DNA from: Notospermus geniculatus
Lineage: Eukaryota; Nemertea; Pilidiophora; Heteronemertea; Lineidae
Assembly: GCA_002633025.1 (NCBI GenBank)
Contig: NMRB01001927.1
Location: 75,190-139,189 of the forward strand
Reading direction: 5' to 3'
Length of the DNA: 64,000 nucleotides
Part shown: positions 28,201 to 43,200 of the stretch, piece after piece
Position numbering within the stretch: the first letter of the stretch is position 1
How the letters are laid out: every line of letters begins with the position of its first letter
The notes under the pieces: generated by a model
What the model saw: only the letters and a program-made list of their open reading frames with translations
Databases searched by the model: none
What the model was told of the DNA's origin: nothing
Translations under genes and position numbers: made by a program

Positions 28201-31200
28201 AAGTTGCTTGAATATCGTATGTATAAGTGGGTTATGCAACCTATAGCAACCTTGCCTTGGCAAACTGCAACAAAATAGCTTCATGCAGCAAAATTTTCGT
28301 GAGGTTGCTGTAAATCGCTGATTCAGGTCAAATAATTTTTACTCCATTGTGGAAAAATGGAAACGGTTGCATTAGGTTGCTACATGTACGTGTAAATGTC
28401 ACACGATAGATTGCTTTTAGGTTGCTATAAAAAGTTTGCCATGTGTAAATGGGCCTTTACTAACTTCTTGCAGTCATAGCCTAGTGTAGATGGCAGCACC
28501 AGCGGTAAGCAAGAATGCACATGCCGTCTTGTAGCTTTTGAGAGTCGCGACAAATCATGTTGTCCGAACGACAATCCGACAAATCCTCGTGCCAGTTCCT
28601 CCATCACGGATCAAACATAACACGAGACACGACCCATCCCTCATCTGTTTACTAATCCCAAACCAAACATCGCGATGGTAATAGACTTCCTTATTGATCA
28701 GCCAAGTGTCAAGGGGCCGTGTTGATTGGTCCAGTCGTATTAACCATGTTGATTTCTCCGCAGCATCTCAAGGGGATTCACAATATTGAGACGGAGCAGA
28801 CAATAATTGAATTATTCAACGACGTTTCCATGATTAGAACGCAATCGATTGCAACAACACACACGATATATCCGATAATTTCACCAGGCCTTCGGGGATT
28901 TAATTCAGCGTTTTTTATCATCGATTACGTGGATGACTGCCGACGCAATCCAATCGCAGATGTGGTCAAACCATCATCGATTTGATGTGGCCCGATAGAC
29001 TCTATCACTCCAAAAGAGTGCAGCACCTGACGGGTCCAGTGTCATGACACCCTGCACCTCATTTCTGAACGCCATGGCATGACTCGAAAACAGATCCAGT
29101 TGTTTCAGCGATCATGACGTCGTGAAACAATTTGATTTTTTTCCGAGTCACGTCAAGACATCATGAAATGACGTGCGGGATGTCATGACGCTGGACCCGT
29201 CAGGTGCTGCACTCCTTTGGAGTGATATCGTCTATTGCTGTTTATGCGATGTCAAGTGGCTGTCATTCCCACCACCAAAAATTTATAAGGCATGAATTTT
29301 TGCCACCACCCAGCTGTCAGAGAGGTGCAGTGGAAACATTAGACCCTGTCACCCCCGAAGGTCCAGGTTCAATCCCCATGTAGGTCTACCATTTTTGGGG
29401 CAATAGAGGAGGGACTCTCGTTGACAGAGCAGCTTTTCTCGGGCACTCTGGTTTCCTCCTGCTGTACACTTATTTGCCCAATGGGAGACTTTCCTGCCAT
29501 TAAGGCCATCACCAGTTAGCGGTCCTAGGACGTCATGGAATCTGACGTCACAGAGAAGAAATGCATGCCATGATGTCATCCATAATGACGTGGAGGCCAT
29601 GGCTTATGTCTATGATGCCAAATTTTGTGACGTTCTAGGACCGCTAATGGCGGCCTCTAATGCTGATGTCAGGTCACACTGCGATTGCCTGCGCTACGAC
29701 GGAACTGTTGGCATCAGGCGTCACAATCATGGTCAGGTCACAAAAACAAAAATGTGTACGATCACCGTGGAACAAGCAGCATCAGCGCATAGAGTATCGT
29801 AACTTGAGTCAGGTCGACTACGAATGGATTACGCCCGTCGGGATGACACAGAAGTTGAATAGGTTCAACTCTTGGGATTCGTGATCTTTTTGATCGGCAA
29901 CTTATCCCGATCGTTGTAACTGAGACGCAACTGCAGTCATGTCACACCACATCGGCGACTGATTTGTTCCACGCGGTCGTGCCTCAGACGCAAAGTGATC
30001 CAGAAAAGTCAGTCTGCGCCTGTTCTGTGCCATCTTAAGGTCGACCTGACATAGCCATAAGGCAAAAAAAATTATCTGTTTCTTGTCCAGCAACTCAGCA
30101 GAAATTGATGCGAGCATGCGAATTTTTTGTTTATTTTCCAATAATTTTTTTTCAGTTATATCTTCATGGATGAGGGGAAATATTACCAGCAAACTATCTC
30201 TCTACATGTTTAAAGCACAAGTTTCATGAAAAATCAATATACATGTAATTTCAGTGATGAAGCATTTCTATGCATTTTATAGAAGGTGCTGCGGAAATAA
30301 AGTGAGAAAATTTTATTGGTGAAAAAAAATTTCCGATGCGAAGGGCTCGGGAGTGACGCGGGCGCGGACAAGAAACAGATGGACTTTTTTTTGGCGTAAG
30401 GGCAGTAAAGTCTCCCACTGTAAACATTACATCCCATTTGCGTGGTAGAGCCATCAGACATCATCAGCCTCTGAACCATCTTCCTCATTATACCACACCT
30501 CAACTCCTGTGATCAAAATCTCAAATTTCGCTTTGTGGTTTGACACGCAAGCCTCGGTAATGACAGTGGAACCAAGAGAAATTGATTCACATTCGCGGCT
30601 GTCACCAGATCAACTACGCACGCACGTAATTCTGTTACCGTACCGGTAATAACCGTAACTTCTATACGTGACCTTTGAAGACATTGTGCTGTCTGCCACG
30701 ACGGGTTGCTCGGTATTCACTTCATTCTGCAGAGCGTGAAAAAATTGAACCTACAGAATTTCCAGCAGTGTATTTGTAGACGAGTATTTTAGAATCTACT
30801 CTACGAATCAATACTTCGTCGAAATGGTCAGGGATGTATATATACTAGGTAAAGTTATCGGCTCCTAACTCCTGAGCTATGCAGACATAAACACCGGAAG
30901 GCAGGCAAAGCTATCAGCCCCCCACCTGATAGTTTATCCTGCCATTTAGCCTTACTCAGCGGTACGATTCCTGACATACAACATTAGCCTCTTTAATTCT
31001 GATGGGAGGCATCTAGGCCTAACGGTGCAAACTTCAAGTCTGAACACTGTACCTATACTCAATACACAGTGGAGAATACCCACGACCACGACCGCCACCC
31101 CACCTGCCTGAGTTGACATGGGAATGCACCCCCAGAACACAACTTCTAAATTTGCTAAATGTCAAAACTTGCCCCCGCTTTACTTTATACAGTACATTAT

Positions 31201-34200
31201 TTTCACACAATCTGATAAAGCCACAGGTAGGCCTATCACAAAATGTCATTCTTTTATCATAAAACCGTTTACAACCAGTTTTCTCATGTTTTTCCACACT
31301 CTCACTCTTCTCATCCGTGAGCAGAACATGTCGATCCTTCGACCCGATTACACCCCGGGGCACAGGCCTGTTCATCGTGTTTACGAACAAACTATTTCAC
31401 ACTCAACAATGTTGGATCTTAGGCGGCGTTATTCACCGTCTTTTGTGGCGGTCATGTTCCATCGCACCGGAGACGATAGCTCGCCTTTCAAGCCACAAAT
31501 ACAAATCTCGTCTCAATGCACGGAAATTGAAAAACATTCGCTGACAAAGTGAGAATGTGGACAAAGGATGAATACATAACGTGCCACGGCCCGGTGTACA
31601 GAAAGAAAAGATTGTCAAGCACCCTTCAGTTTTGTACATTTTAGGTGAGCAGTGAATGACCCAGAACATATTCTGTGTAACGGAGCGACGAGAGGTTTTT
31701 GCTACCATAACGTGAATCTCAGCATGAACGCGATCGGTGTTGAGGGGCTTACAGGTCGACATTGTGTCCTGAAGCAACTCGCGGCAACTAGCTTTCCGGC
31801 GATGGAAGCAACTTGGAGTGACTGATCAGTTGTTGATTTTGTCAACCTGAACGTGATTGCGCCCCAGAGCAACTGCCGGATCCACTAGTTGCCCATGTTC
31901 TACTTTTTGGCGACTAGTTGTTGGAATGGACCGAGGGCATGGAAGACGCGCTGTCGACATGAGCGTGTGTGCTGTTCGAGGTAACTGCCAGTTGCTCCGA
32001 GTTCCTCTCAATCGCTGAAATGTCGACCTGCGCCTGGTGGTTTTTTCATCTGCGACGGATCCGTCGAGTTGCTTCAAGATGCAATGTCGACCTGTAGGCA
32101 CCTTTAGACGTACAGAAGGAGACAAGGCTCTTGCTTCAAGAAAGGGAACAAATTTTGTTACCAATAATTGAATTTGAGGATGAACTCACGACATCAGATC
32201 GGCAAAGTGAGGTAATAACCCACGAGTCGAGGAATCCCCGCACTCAATCATGACATGAATCTGCGCCTTCCATCCATCGACAACAGACACACAACACGAG
32301 GACTTTTTTGTCTTCAGGCGAGAAATCCTCGCGCTACGCTGCAACGCAACTCTCAGGATGATATTCTGAAGCAACTGCTGTGGAATAGGCGTGATTAGTA
32401 TCCACTTTGATCCATGCTAATAGGCAATTAGTGGTCCACATGAGTGGAATTCCTAATGTTAAAGGGGCTATGCACCTGGTGAACAGCAAAGTCACTTCTG
32501 GAGTACGCTGAGATGGTCAGCCTATCGGAGGGTTTCTGCACGCACAGTGGAACCTCACTATTGAAGACACCTTTGGGACAACTGTCCTTAATTCAGAGGT
32601 GTACTGATTACAGAGGTCAAAATGGAAAGAAATGCAATTTGGGACTCTGGCTTTGTACAGAGGTGTCTTCAGGCCTGTAGCTAGCATAGGGATGGGGGGG
32701 GGCAAATTGTGGAAAAAAAATTTTCTTCAGCAAAATCAAATGGGGCAAAAAAGATCATTATTGTTCATATCTCAGAGTGCAGGAACTTGACCTCAAATCG
32801 CATCTCAGAGCTTCTAATTTTCAAAATTTTTCTGGGGGACCCCCCCGCAAAACCGGCTGCTTCGGCGCCGGAAGGCGAAGCCCAGGTCCGTTCAGCTTAT
32901 CTGCTTAAATGCCCCCTCCCAGCAAAAAAAACTAGCTACGACCCTGGTCTTCCTGGCAGAGGTGTCCGCTAGCGGAGGTCCTACGGCATTAGGGAATAAA
33001 ATTTGGTGGCTTAAACACTGCTAATGTGAGCTACATCTATATTGCACAGAACATACCGGCCAGGGGCGACCGCCGCGAAACTACGATAGCACTAACAGGG
33101 CCTAACAGAGAAATTCTGTAATGGTAAAAGCCATTGCATATCTCTCTGTAGGCACTGTTAGCGCTATCGGAGTTTCGTGGCGGCCCGCCCTGGTTGTTAC
33201 CAAACAAATTCCTGCCAAATGATATGATGTTTGCAAGTATGAGAAGCAATTTCAGTGGATGTTCACATATAATTCCTGAAATGTGGACAGATCTAAAGCT
33301 ATGCGGCAAAACAGATAAAGTTTTTAATGGTCAGTAACACTACCCAGCTATTTCCTCAATACATTTATTGACAATGTCCTCAGGAACATCAAAGGAAACA
33401 GACATGTCCTGATGACAGCCCACGGTAACTGGTCTCATCTTCCTCGCTTGTTTGAAAGCAAAACGTTTTCAGTTTTTTCTGAGCAGGTTAAAAGAAGGAC
33501 ACTGAGAAATAAATATCGGGATGAACACCATCAAAAAAGGTCGTCTTGCTGCGAAAATGTTGGAGCAAAAATGACGTGGATGAGCCAAGTGCCATGCACC
33601 AGGCATGCTAGGTTGAGCCACAACTTTTCCATTGTCACATCATGCCCTGGCAAACCTGAACAATTGAAAAGCTGTGGCTCAACCTGAGTTCAAGATAATC
33701 TTTGTTGGTGCATTCGGCCCCCAGAGTTGAGAGGGGGTGACTTATGTAGGAGGAAACTTGCAGTGTTATTTCTAGGCCATTTTAGAGTGGCGCCGCGCCA
33801 TTCCCCTAAAGGGGGTGCACTGTGCCCTTTTTAATCCCCTCGCGTGCCATGCCCCTAAAAAAATTATCTTTTTTAGGTTTTAGTACCCCCCCCCCAGAGC
33901 CTCTGTCATGGTCCCGTTTGGTCATATCACCTTAGAAACTGACTTAAATTGGCTGTTGATTGGAGTTGTGGGGATCCTTTTTAACTGACAAGCTTCTCAA
34001 ATTCCGTTAGTAGAAATGTCGCGAATGAAAAGTGCCCTTTTCTTGGTTGAAGTGCCCTTTTCACAAAGTTTGCACCGTGCCCTCCTGAAATCCTATATAA
34101 CACTGGCTTGTGTCGTTGGTGGAAATCTGCACCAACTGGTGTGACTATCACAGAAGAAATTGGTGTGGCCAAGAATTGCATTCATATCATACCCATTGAG

Positions 34201-37200
34201 GTGACATGTACTGATGTCTCCACTACACCACTCTGAATCGTTCCAGTCTGAAGTTGGCACGCCAACCAGAAGCCAATTTACATTTTAGGAAATCATTTGT
34301 CATGCTGACATAATTTGCACAGAGAAATCTAACAATTTCAGACGAAAAACAGCAATATCAACAACATAATAGGTGTCAAATAAGTACTGTCGTGGTAGGT
34401 TTTCTCTTGTTAGCCATTAATTCTGTGGACAATCAACGCAATCGGTTTAGCTGCGGTAATATGAGCAAACAAGCCATATTTGACAATCAAACACCAAAAT
34501 GTTCAAACAACACGTCCAATATGACTGCTGCCAGTATGGTTATTCAATGGCTATGTAAGTTTACATGGACATTTGGTGGTTGAAATCAATGTTTATTGTT
34601 AGAACAGCTGCCAGGATCGACACAAACTAGGCCTAGAATCAAAATGGCCATCTACCGTACATTTGCCGCTTTTTGGCCAGTAGTGGACTCAAGACAAGTT
34701 GGCATACATGAACATGTACCTTGGACTTTCCTTCAGGTAAGTTGCCTCAGTTGGGATCAGAGTGGATGGCACGTGCTGTGGACAGTTTTAGTCTGAGGCC
34801 TAAAACACAGTCTCCTCATCCTCCCACAGCAGGGGTTTTTACCTCGCTTCTCTTCATCCACTCACACTCCACTCACACAAGTGCGAGTGTATGAACAGGA
34901 ACGAGACCAAAGCCCTGCTGTGGGAGGATGAGTCTCCTAGGCCATATGCACCAACGAAGATTATCTTGAACTCATTTTGGTTCCCTCAGTCACTGCTAGG
35001 TTGAAAGGTGACTTCGGTACCTACCGCCATCTTCGGGGCGAATTTTTCGCCCCGATGCTATTTTTAGAAACAGAATGACCTGACTAGAATGGGGGAATCC
35101 CAAACAAACCCACGTGTTCAGAAAATGTCAACATGGCCGATTGGCAGGATGTCAGACATGTGACAAGGGAATCCCCAAATTATGATAATGAGTCTCAACA
35201 AAATGGCGGTCGCTACCGAAGTCACCTTTCAACCTAGCGGTGACTGAGGGATCCAAAATGATCTTGAACTCAGGTTGAGCCACAACTTTTCAATTGTTCA
35301 GGTTTGCCAGGGCATGATGTGACAATGGAAAAGTTGTGGCTCAACGCGAGTTCAAGATAATCTTCGTTGGTGCATACAGCCCTACATAGGCCTAACATGC
35401 CTAATCACAGCAAACACTGTAATGGCTGTAACTTCAATTGCTACTGGACTTCATGCAACAAGGGCAATTTTCACATCTGGTTTTCTACAGGAGTTCCAGT
35501 TTCCTCCTACATTGCATTAGATCACCAAAAAGAGTCAATACTCCAATATGACTAGAGATTGTAAGCCCTATTTGCTGTTCTTGTTATTATTTTGGTCAGA
35601 TATCCAAACTCATTCACTTCTGAGATCTTGACTAGAAAGTGCCTGAGGAAGACCCTGGTCGGGGTCGAAAATTTGCGAAATTCGGATACGACTTTACGCT
35701 TACTACTACTGGTCAATGCCAAAAAATTTCCAGTCAAGGTGCCCCACCCTACCCCAGACAAAAGCTCACACGAAGAACACTGCTCTATACGTTAATTGAG
35801 CTATAGATCTTTCATTATTAGCCATAAATGAAATAACACGAAAGATTTATCGATGTATCGCATCCGGCATGAGTCTGTGCATGACAGGAATGGTTCGCTT
35901 AGGGACAAGAACCATTTACATATCTATCAGGACAAAATAATGACTTTCACGCTACGATAGGTTCATAAGAATGATATTGTATGTGAGGTGAGTTATGAAA
36001 TGTGTGGACACGCTCTTGTAGCCTACACCAGTACACCGTGGAGGACAGAAATGAGATCGCTGAGTGCACAGACAAATCAGTTTCACTTCGAGCATATATA
36101 GCATGTTTCATGCATAGTTTATGCATCAAATGAGCATGAAATTGAAGCATGACTGAAGCATGAAAGGAGCATTACGTAGAGTATGCCCCACCCAAATCCA
36201 TATGGCTCTCCTGTTGTCCTCTGCATCCACTGATCATCAACTACCTTCAGCAGGGACGGATCCAGGATTTCGGGAAAGAGGGGGCGCACTGTGCCAGAAA
36301 CATTGAAATCTGCTGTGAATTTCAATGATTTGCTCCAAATTTCAGAATTTCACGGTCAATTTTACAGATTTGTTGGCCGAAAGTGGGGCTTGCGGCAGGT
36401 GCGCCCCCCTTGGATCCGCGCCTGTTCAGGTATTCAACAAAGTCTCTAATCTTATATACAGCAGCCCAGCAGAACAAGACCCCATTCAGAGCCACGTGGC
36501 CAGAAAAACACCAAAACCACAACTCATAAATATTAGTGAAAAATATCCGGTTGTAATTAACTCTGTCTAAGGTAATGTAAACCTAATTAGTAAATCTCAC
36601 TGAGAGAAAATTGACACGTGGAAACCTGCAGGTTTGACGGAAACAGAATGCAGGAGTTACTGCAGAGCTTGCGGAGAACGACAAGAAGCCCAACAAACCT
36701 CCTCACATGACTACTCATAGATGCTGAGTACCGGATGTATTTCTTCAGATACGAAGCCCTATTGATGCAAGCATAACGGAATCAACCATAAAGGTTCAAC
36801 TGACAAATTTAGCATTTTATAAATGTGGACAATATCCCTTTAAAACGCAGCAGAATTGCATTCTGACGTTTCCATATGATAGGCAAGACCCTTCTGCATG
36901 TTTACTGCAAATTTTGTTGAATTCAGACTAGTTGATCGTATGATTCAAAAGGACTGAATTAATGAGAACCCCACGAACGATGTGTGTTCAGGGTCATCGG
37001 TGTACATTTGAATAGGCTGACGTACATTTGTACATGGAACACTAATTGTGCTGAAAATAGCTCAGTTATCGTCAGAAATGGAATTCAAAGCATCATGTTG
37101 GCAGGTTCATGTACCTCTTTACCACAAAAAAAGTTGAAGCTCGTGCCTATTACGTAAAGCCAAAATTCAGGCAGTAAGAGACATCTGGTGGCAACACAGG

Positions 37201-40200
37201 AAGTGTATCCCTCAGTAAGCTCATCGTTCGCAGTTAAACCTTTGCAAGGTATGTTCCTAAAATAGTCTTGTTCATCAATACAGTCTTCTCTCGCTCTTAC
37301 GAACCTCGATTTTACGAACTCCTGGATATTACGAACCAAATGCTTGGCTCCCAAAATTCCAGCCCCCACGGACGAATCTTCGCTATTACGAACTCCTCGT
37401 TAGTACGAACCTAACCCTTGGACCCCGAAGGATTTGTAATAGCGAGGGCCCACTGTGTATTTGGAAACAGAAGGGGCCACTGAGAGATGCCAACTTTTCC
37501 CCTGTAAAACCAGGATTGAGGAGAGCAGGTGCAAAGATCTGATGATTATCTCTTCTGGATAGTAATTATGTCTTTCCAATGGTTCAGACACCTCATTTCC
37601 CGTCACAGCTGAGGAGACAATGGGGACATGCTGAGGAGATCAGGCTCATTGACAGACAACATTGCTACGGGTGGGGTAGGATGATCTAGGTGGTTCGTGG
37701 CGCTTGCATTTTTGGGCCTCCCAACACGTCAATGGACGCAGGGCCCAGTGCTAGGGTTACCTTGTGATCCAATGGTAAGTTTCAAAGTGCATATTTGCAG
37801 TTTGAAGATGACAGCGTGGGAATCGAAGTCAGTGCCATCAAGAGTTGCATATAAATCCAGGAAAAACATCCCCTGTCTAGACACTGTGGTGTTTATCAAC
37901 AATTGATTAAAGTCTTTGGAATTAAGAACATGTTCTAGTCACACAGCCAAAGGCGAGACATGACACATTGTTTTCAATGGCCGCCAAATCTTCCTACTTC
38001 TTTCGAATGACATGATGGATTAACAGCAAAAGAGGTCATGTAATGTAGATCAACATGGTTTCTTCAGACAGAGATAGCAATCCTCTGCGGTGTTTTTGAC
38101 ATTTTCCGTGAGCTCTGGTCTCCTCCTGCATTTCCAGCACCGCTGGTTTCCCCAGCATTACCAGCTGCACAGACCTCCTATTTATTACCATCCAAACACA
38201 GTCACTTATTCGACCAAATATACACTCCTCTCGGCATAGAAAGTTACACTTGGTCACCTGCTTAAGCCTGCTTTCAATTGGCGCGTTTCCGTGCGTGGAA
38301 GTACTCGAAACCATTTTTTCCCGCACCGTGACCAACGAAGCGGAACCAAACAATGCTTTCGAGCGTTTCCGCGCACGGAAACAATGGAAAGCAGGCCTTA
38401 CGCTAGCTGGATGATCAATCCTAAAGCCCGTCTCACACGAGCGCCGAGTATACGGCGTCAACTAGCGCGTTTTTTTAGTCAGTTAAATTCAACGAATGAT
38501 CACAGCAAAGCCGCTAAATAGGCAAGATTTAACCATACGCAGTAAACTTGCCCAATGGCAAGAAAAAGATTGATTTTACATGTCCTGGTATTAAAACGCT
38601 TCTCTGAACACACAAGACAAATAATCACGAAAACCCACATCGGTATTGACGAGGCAATCAAGTGGAAAGTCAGCTTATACACTGAAACCTAAACTGTTTC
38701 TGCCTCTGATGACAAACATGGCTGATCTATGAGTCACCTCCTTCAATTAGAAGGCAGACGATGGTGTTTACACACAGTGACAAGAGTTTCTTCCAATGTG
38801 TACAAAGAGGATTTCTGTTGACACAGGATGAGCTGACCTGTCACTTGTCTGTCATCAGCAGTCTCAGGAGCTCTGTCAGGGAGCATCCACACACTTGTGT
38901 GTTTCACACTGCATTCTGTAGTAAACTCTTTGTTCATTCCGTTGTGCTGCACCTATGAATACACAATTTCACATCATGCACGATTGCAGCGCCCATGGTA
39001 GAATTTTTCATTGGCCACTTCTGTTTTCAACCTCACCACCAGAAGTACGGGCAAAATTTCCTGGATCGAGGTTGAATTGCACGCATTGGTTCCCAATGCC
39101 ACCACCAGGGGATGGATCCCTGGTGGTGGTATCGGGAACCAACACGCGTTTTTCAACCTCAATCTAGGAAATATTTGCCTTACTCTTGATAATGAGGTTG
39201 AAAACGGAAGTGGCTGTCGAAAATTCTACTAGGGGTGCTGCGATCGTGCGAGATGTGAAATCGGTGTATTGGGCACAACTGCACCACAATCAGGACTAAT
39301 GCCCGCTGTACACGATCAAATTTTTCATCCAATTTTTTATAAGTTCTGATTCCGGGCCTATTGGGGCTTTAACCCATTGGGGCCGAATGACGGAATTATC
39401 AGGCTTTGGCCTGTACCACACACCCTTCTGCATTCAAACTGACATAGAATCGTAACCAGTGGACCGATTGATGATCTCTTTGCATATTTTTTAATGCGAG
39501 ACTACCCCCCCCCCCCGAATACGCGATTTTGCTCTGTTTGAAGAAACCTCGGTAAAATTGCGCTTTTACCTTAGTCCTGGGGCCTAGATTGACAGGCTCC
39601 AAAGTGCAAATCTGACTCGTTGTGACAAAATGGCCATATCTCCGGAACGGAAGCAGCTACGACGGCGCGACTAGCGCCAAAAGAAAGAGTAGAAAAAAGT
39701 AGCTTCCATTCTGACCTAGCGACAGACGCGTAGGAGCAGCGGTTATCGAGATATGGACGTTTAAAGATTGACAACCTGACGAAAACGTAGGCAGAATGCG
39801 ACCATTTCCTCACAACTTGCATCTTCGGCTCTGATCTGTTTCTCTCACAGACATTTTAGAACAAGCAGACCTGCATGAGGTCGTGGCCCATTTAGTTGCC
39901 TCCAGAATGAGTGCCTTGTCACCAGTTTTGGTTGAAAATTGTGGGAGCTAGGCGCATTTTTGTAGAGACGTCAGAAATTCATGTTACGAAATGTACACTT
40001 TTCAACTTCATCCCGGCCCCAATGGGTTAATGTACAAACCCGCATGTAGGCCTTTATTGAGCATATTCAGAAAATTGGATGAAAAATTTGATCGTGTACA
40101 GCGGGCATAAGTGTGGAGGCCCTTTGACTTACATCAGCACCAAAGCTCATTGGAACAAAATGCATCGGCACAGTGGTGGAGAGTTGGACTCGTGACCGAG

Positions 40201-43200
40201 AGATCGCAAGTTCAATTCCATAGAGCCAGAATTTTGCACTCTCAAGTGGTCTGACATGTCTGAAAGGATCAAATGATGTACTGCTGAGTGGACGGCTCCT
40301 TGAGTTCCCCAGAAGGGATTCTGGAGAGACTAGGATAATGATGTGTAGTACTTTGAGACTGTATTACAGCGCAAACCACTAAAGGAAAAGGCTTTCATTT
40401 TGAACAAAGCAATCACTAATGGAACCCATGACAGCCTAAAACCAAAATGAAGTTCAGCTGAAGTAAAGGGCCGAGAAGGATGTCAAATGTGACTACACCC
40501 ACGGCAGGTCCATTAGCGGCTAGAATTCCAAGTACCATCGCGATCCGATTACAGTACATTGCGATCACGGCTCAAAATGAACAACAGCAACTCAACTGTC
40601 AGTGATTGGTAATCTACTTAAAGCTAGCATCCTAATCAGGGACCAATACAACACCACATGGTCCCTCCATCAGCAAGATAATAACGGCAGGGTAATCTAC
40701 CCCCAGGACAATAGATCAAGGCACCAAAAGGCAGAATGGACGAGAATAGCCTGAGGTTATGGGTGATATTTGCCGATATTGAATCCCTTTGGGGCTGTGA
40801 TAGGGGATGAGACTGCAGGATGAATGATATAGAGTGATATGATTGTCATTATGGAAATGGGGAAGGTTCATTGGAAGCCACGGCTGTCTCTACTTGAAAA
40901 CAATGTGTAGCAATTTTGCAAATGTACCTCCTCGGCCATATCGCACTTTCTGATTTTTCTGTCGCAAATTGCGATGCGATACCGCTTATTTTGAGCCTTG
41001 ATTTCGCACCGGTGACGTCAGAGGCAAGATAAACAGTTTGCGCATGCTCAGATCACAACTGAAACCGTTCCGAGATCGCTGGGCCGTTTACACTGCACTG
41101 TTTCTGAACAGAACGGTGCTCGGACCAGTTTGAGACCACCTCCAACTCAGTGGTGGTCTCGGCACCGTTCCTGGCATGTTTGTCACGTTTACACTAAAAG
41201 CTTGGACAGTGCAAGCTATTTCAAGCTTTTTTTCACAGGGGTTGCTATTTTTTGGGCGATCCGTGGTCTGAGCACAGTTATTTTTCCTCAGTGTAAACGG
41301 GGCTATAGAGTGTACACAGGTACACTGATTTTGGGCTCCCTTTGCAAGTAGACTGGCAATCTAAATACAGTAACAAAGATTTGCAACTCCAGAGTGTGCA
41401 CATGTAGACTGACATGTTTTAGCATGGCAACTATGTACTTTGCAACCAATGCAACAAAACGACCCCTTGAATTGCTCAGCATCAGACTTGTAATTATAGA
41501 CTCTAATTCAATGATGCCTAAAAGTACAATCATTATTACTGCATGAGCATCAGCATAAAGTAATTCATAGCAGAATAGGGCGCCCTAGGCACTGCTATAG
41601 GGAACCTGAACATAACTAAATGCATTACTGAACCTATATATAAGTATCAACAAATATGACAGCAAGCCGAAGGCAGAAATCAATAATGAAAAGTGTTCTC
41701 ACAGTGAAAAACCAAATTACGAAAAGGCTAACGAAATAACAGGGAAATTTACTTTAGTACATTGTCAGAGTTGTGTGAATTTTGTCTTTCGTAAGCCCAG
41801 AGGTCAGGAACAATCGAGAAACGAAAGAACTGCACCATTTTGAGAGGATTTATGAATGATTATAGCCAGCCCTAGGCATAATGTTGCTGCACCAGGCATG
41901 CCAGGTATAAATACAGTGTATGACATATATGATGGATGCTGCCAGCAAATTCAGAACGCATCAGAAATGCCGACGTAAAGATGTAAATAATTCATGAAAT
42001 GCGCAACAAACGAAGTCCCTCAGGAGATCTGAGAATTCCCTACATTGCTACAGAGCGCTTCATGCCCCGTTACCGCTGGTTTTATACCTTATTGCTACTT
42101 CAGCCAAGGCATTTTAGCATCCTTTTCCTCCTTCACCAAACTCCATTAGCTAATGACATACCATCACATTCTGCTTTCAGATGTCGCTAACTCGATAAAA
42201 AGCCCACAACAACAGACAACGACAAACATGGGAATGCATCTTTCCTTTGAAGACAGTAGACAGACTGTTTTTCCTGTGTTCCCATTTGAAGACATAAAGT
42301 ACACCTTCTTACTTAGGTATGCGAGTAATTCAGCACATGATGCATCCTTTATGCTCTTCTTATGCATCCTTTATGCTTTTCTTATGTACTCTTTATGCTT
42401 TTCATATTTGCAGAGAAAGATAATATTTTTCTGTAATGCTTGAAATATGTGTTTCATCTCTTTTAGGCCACTATGTTTATTTCAAGCACAAAAAAGCTTT
42501 TTTCAGAAAGCCATATTGGTTTGATGCCTGTCTACTGCTATTCTGAGACTAATAGGCAATTTGTGAATGTATAAATGTAGGCGGAAACAGGACCGGCCCC
42601 AGAGAAAACCTGCACTGTCAAAGACACTCACCCTCTATGATGGAGTGACCAGTTTTCGGGGTAGAACAGTTTTCGTGGTACTCCCATTTTTTCCCGTTTA
42701 TTCACGCGCGCGCCCGCGAGACATAAACATTTCACGGTAAATTAATATCTCTATTTTCGATACATAACAAAATAATTACGGACGCAAAGCGAGTAACGCC
42801 GCAATCGGGCGGTAAAGTCTTAGGCCTACATAGCCTAGTACCACGAAAACCGGTCACACCATCATACATATGAGTAGGGTCTGACCATAAATCGAACCTG
42901 GGACCTCAGACGTGACAGGCTGTTTCCGCTGCACCACTCCGACAGCTCATAATTTGGCTGCAAAATGGACAGAAAAACACTGTCCTTTTTTTCAACCCAG
43001 AACTGCTGCAATGGACACTTTAACAGCTTCCACAACCATTTTAACCACCATCATGGCGGCGTAATGAACATTAGAGTAAATTTGAACACATCTCGAACCA
43101 GCGCTGTAGAAGCTCTGCGCGCCACTCGCCCCTAATGAAGATTGAATGAGAGCTCTGGGAGTAATTTAGAACAGCACGGCAGAATAAAGCGTGCCATGGA

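Larger units (their letters stand above)
25826..36791. repeat. Large tandem duplication inside intron 2, copy B
   Basis: Begins TAAGGACACCTTCGGTCAGT and ends GGAATCAACCATAA, parallel to copy A. Insertions found only here: 26202, 29666, 30056, 33059 and 36251. It has two extra minisatellite units and keeps about 190 bases (34890-35090) that copy A has lost. Confidence 0.93.
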
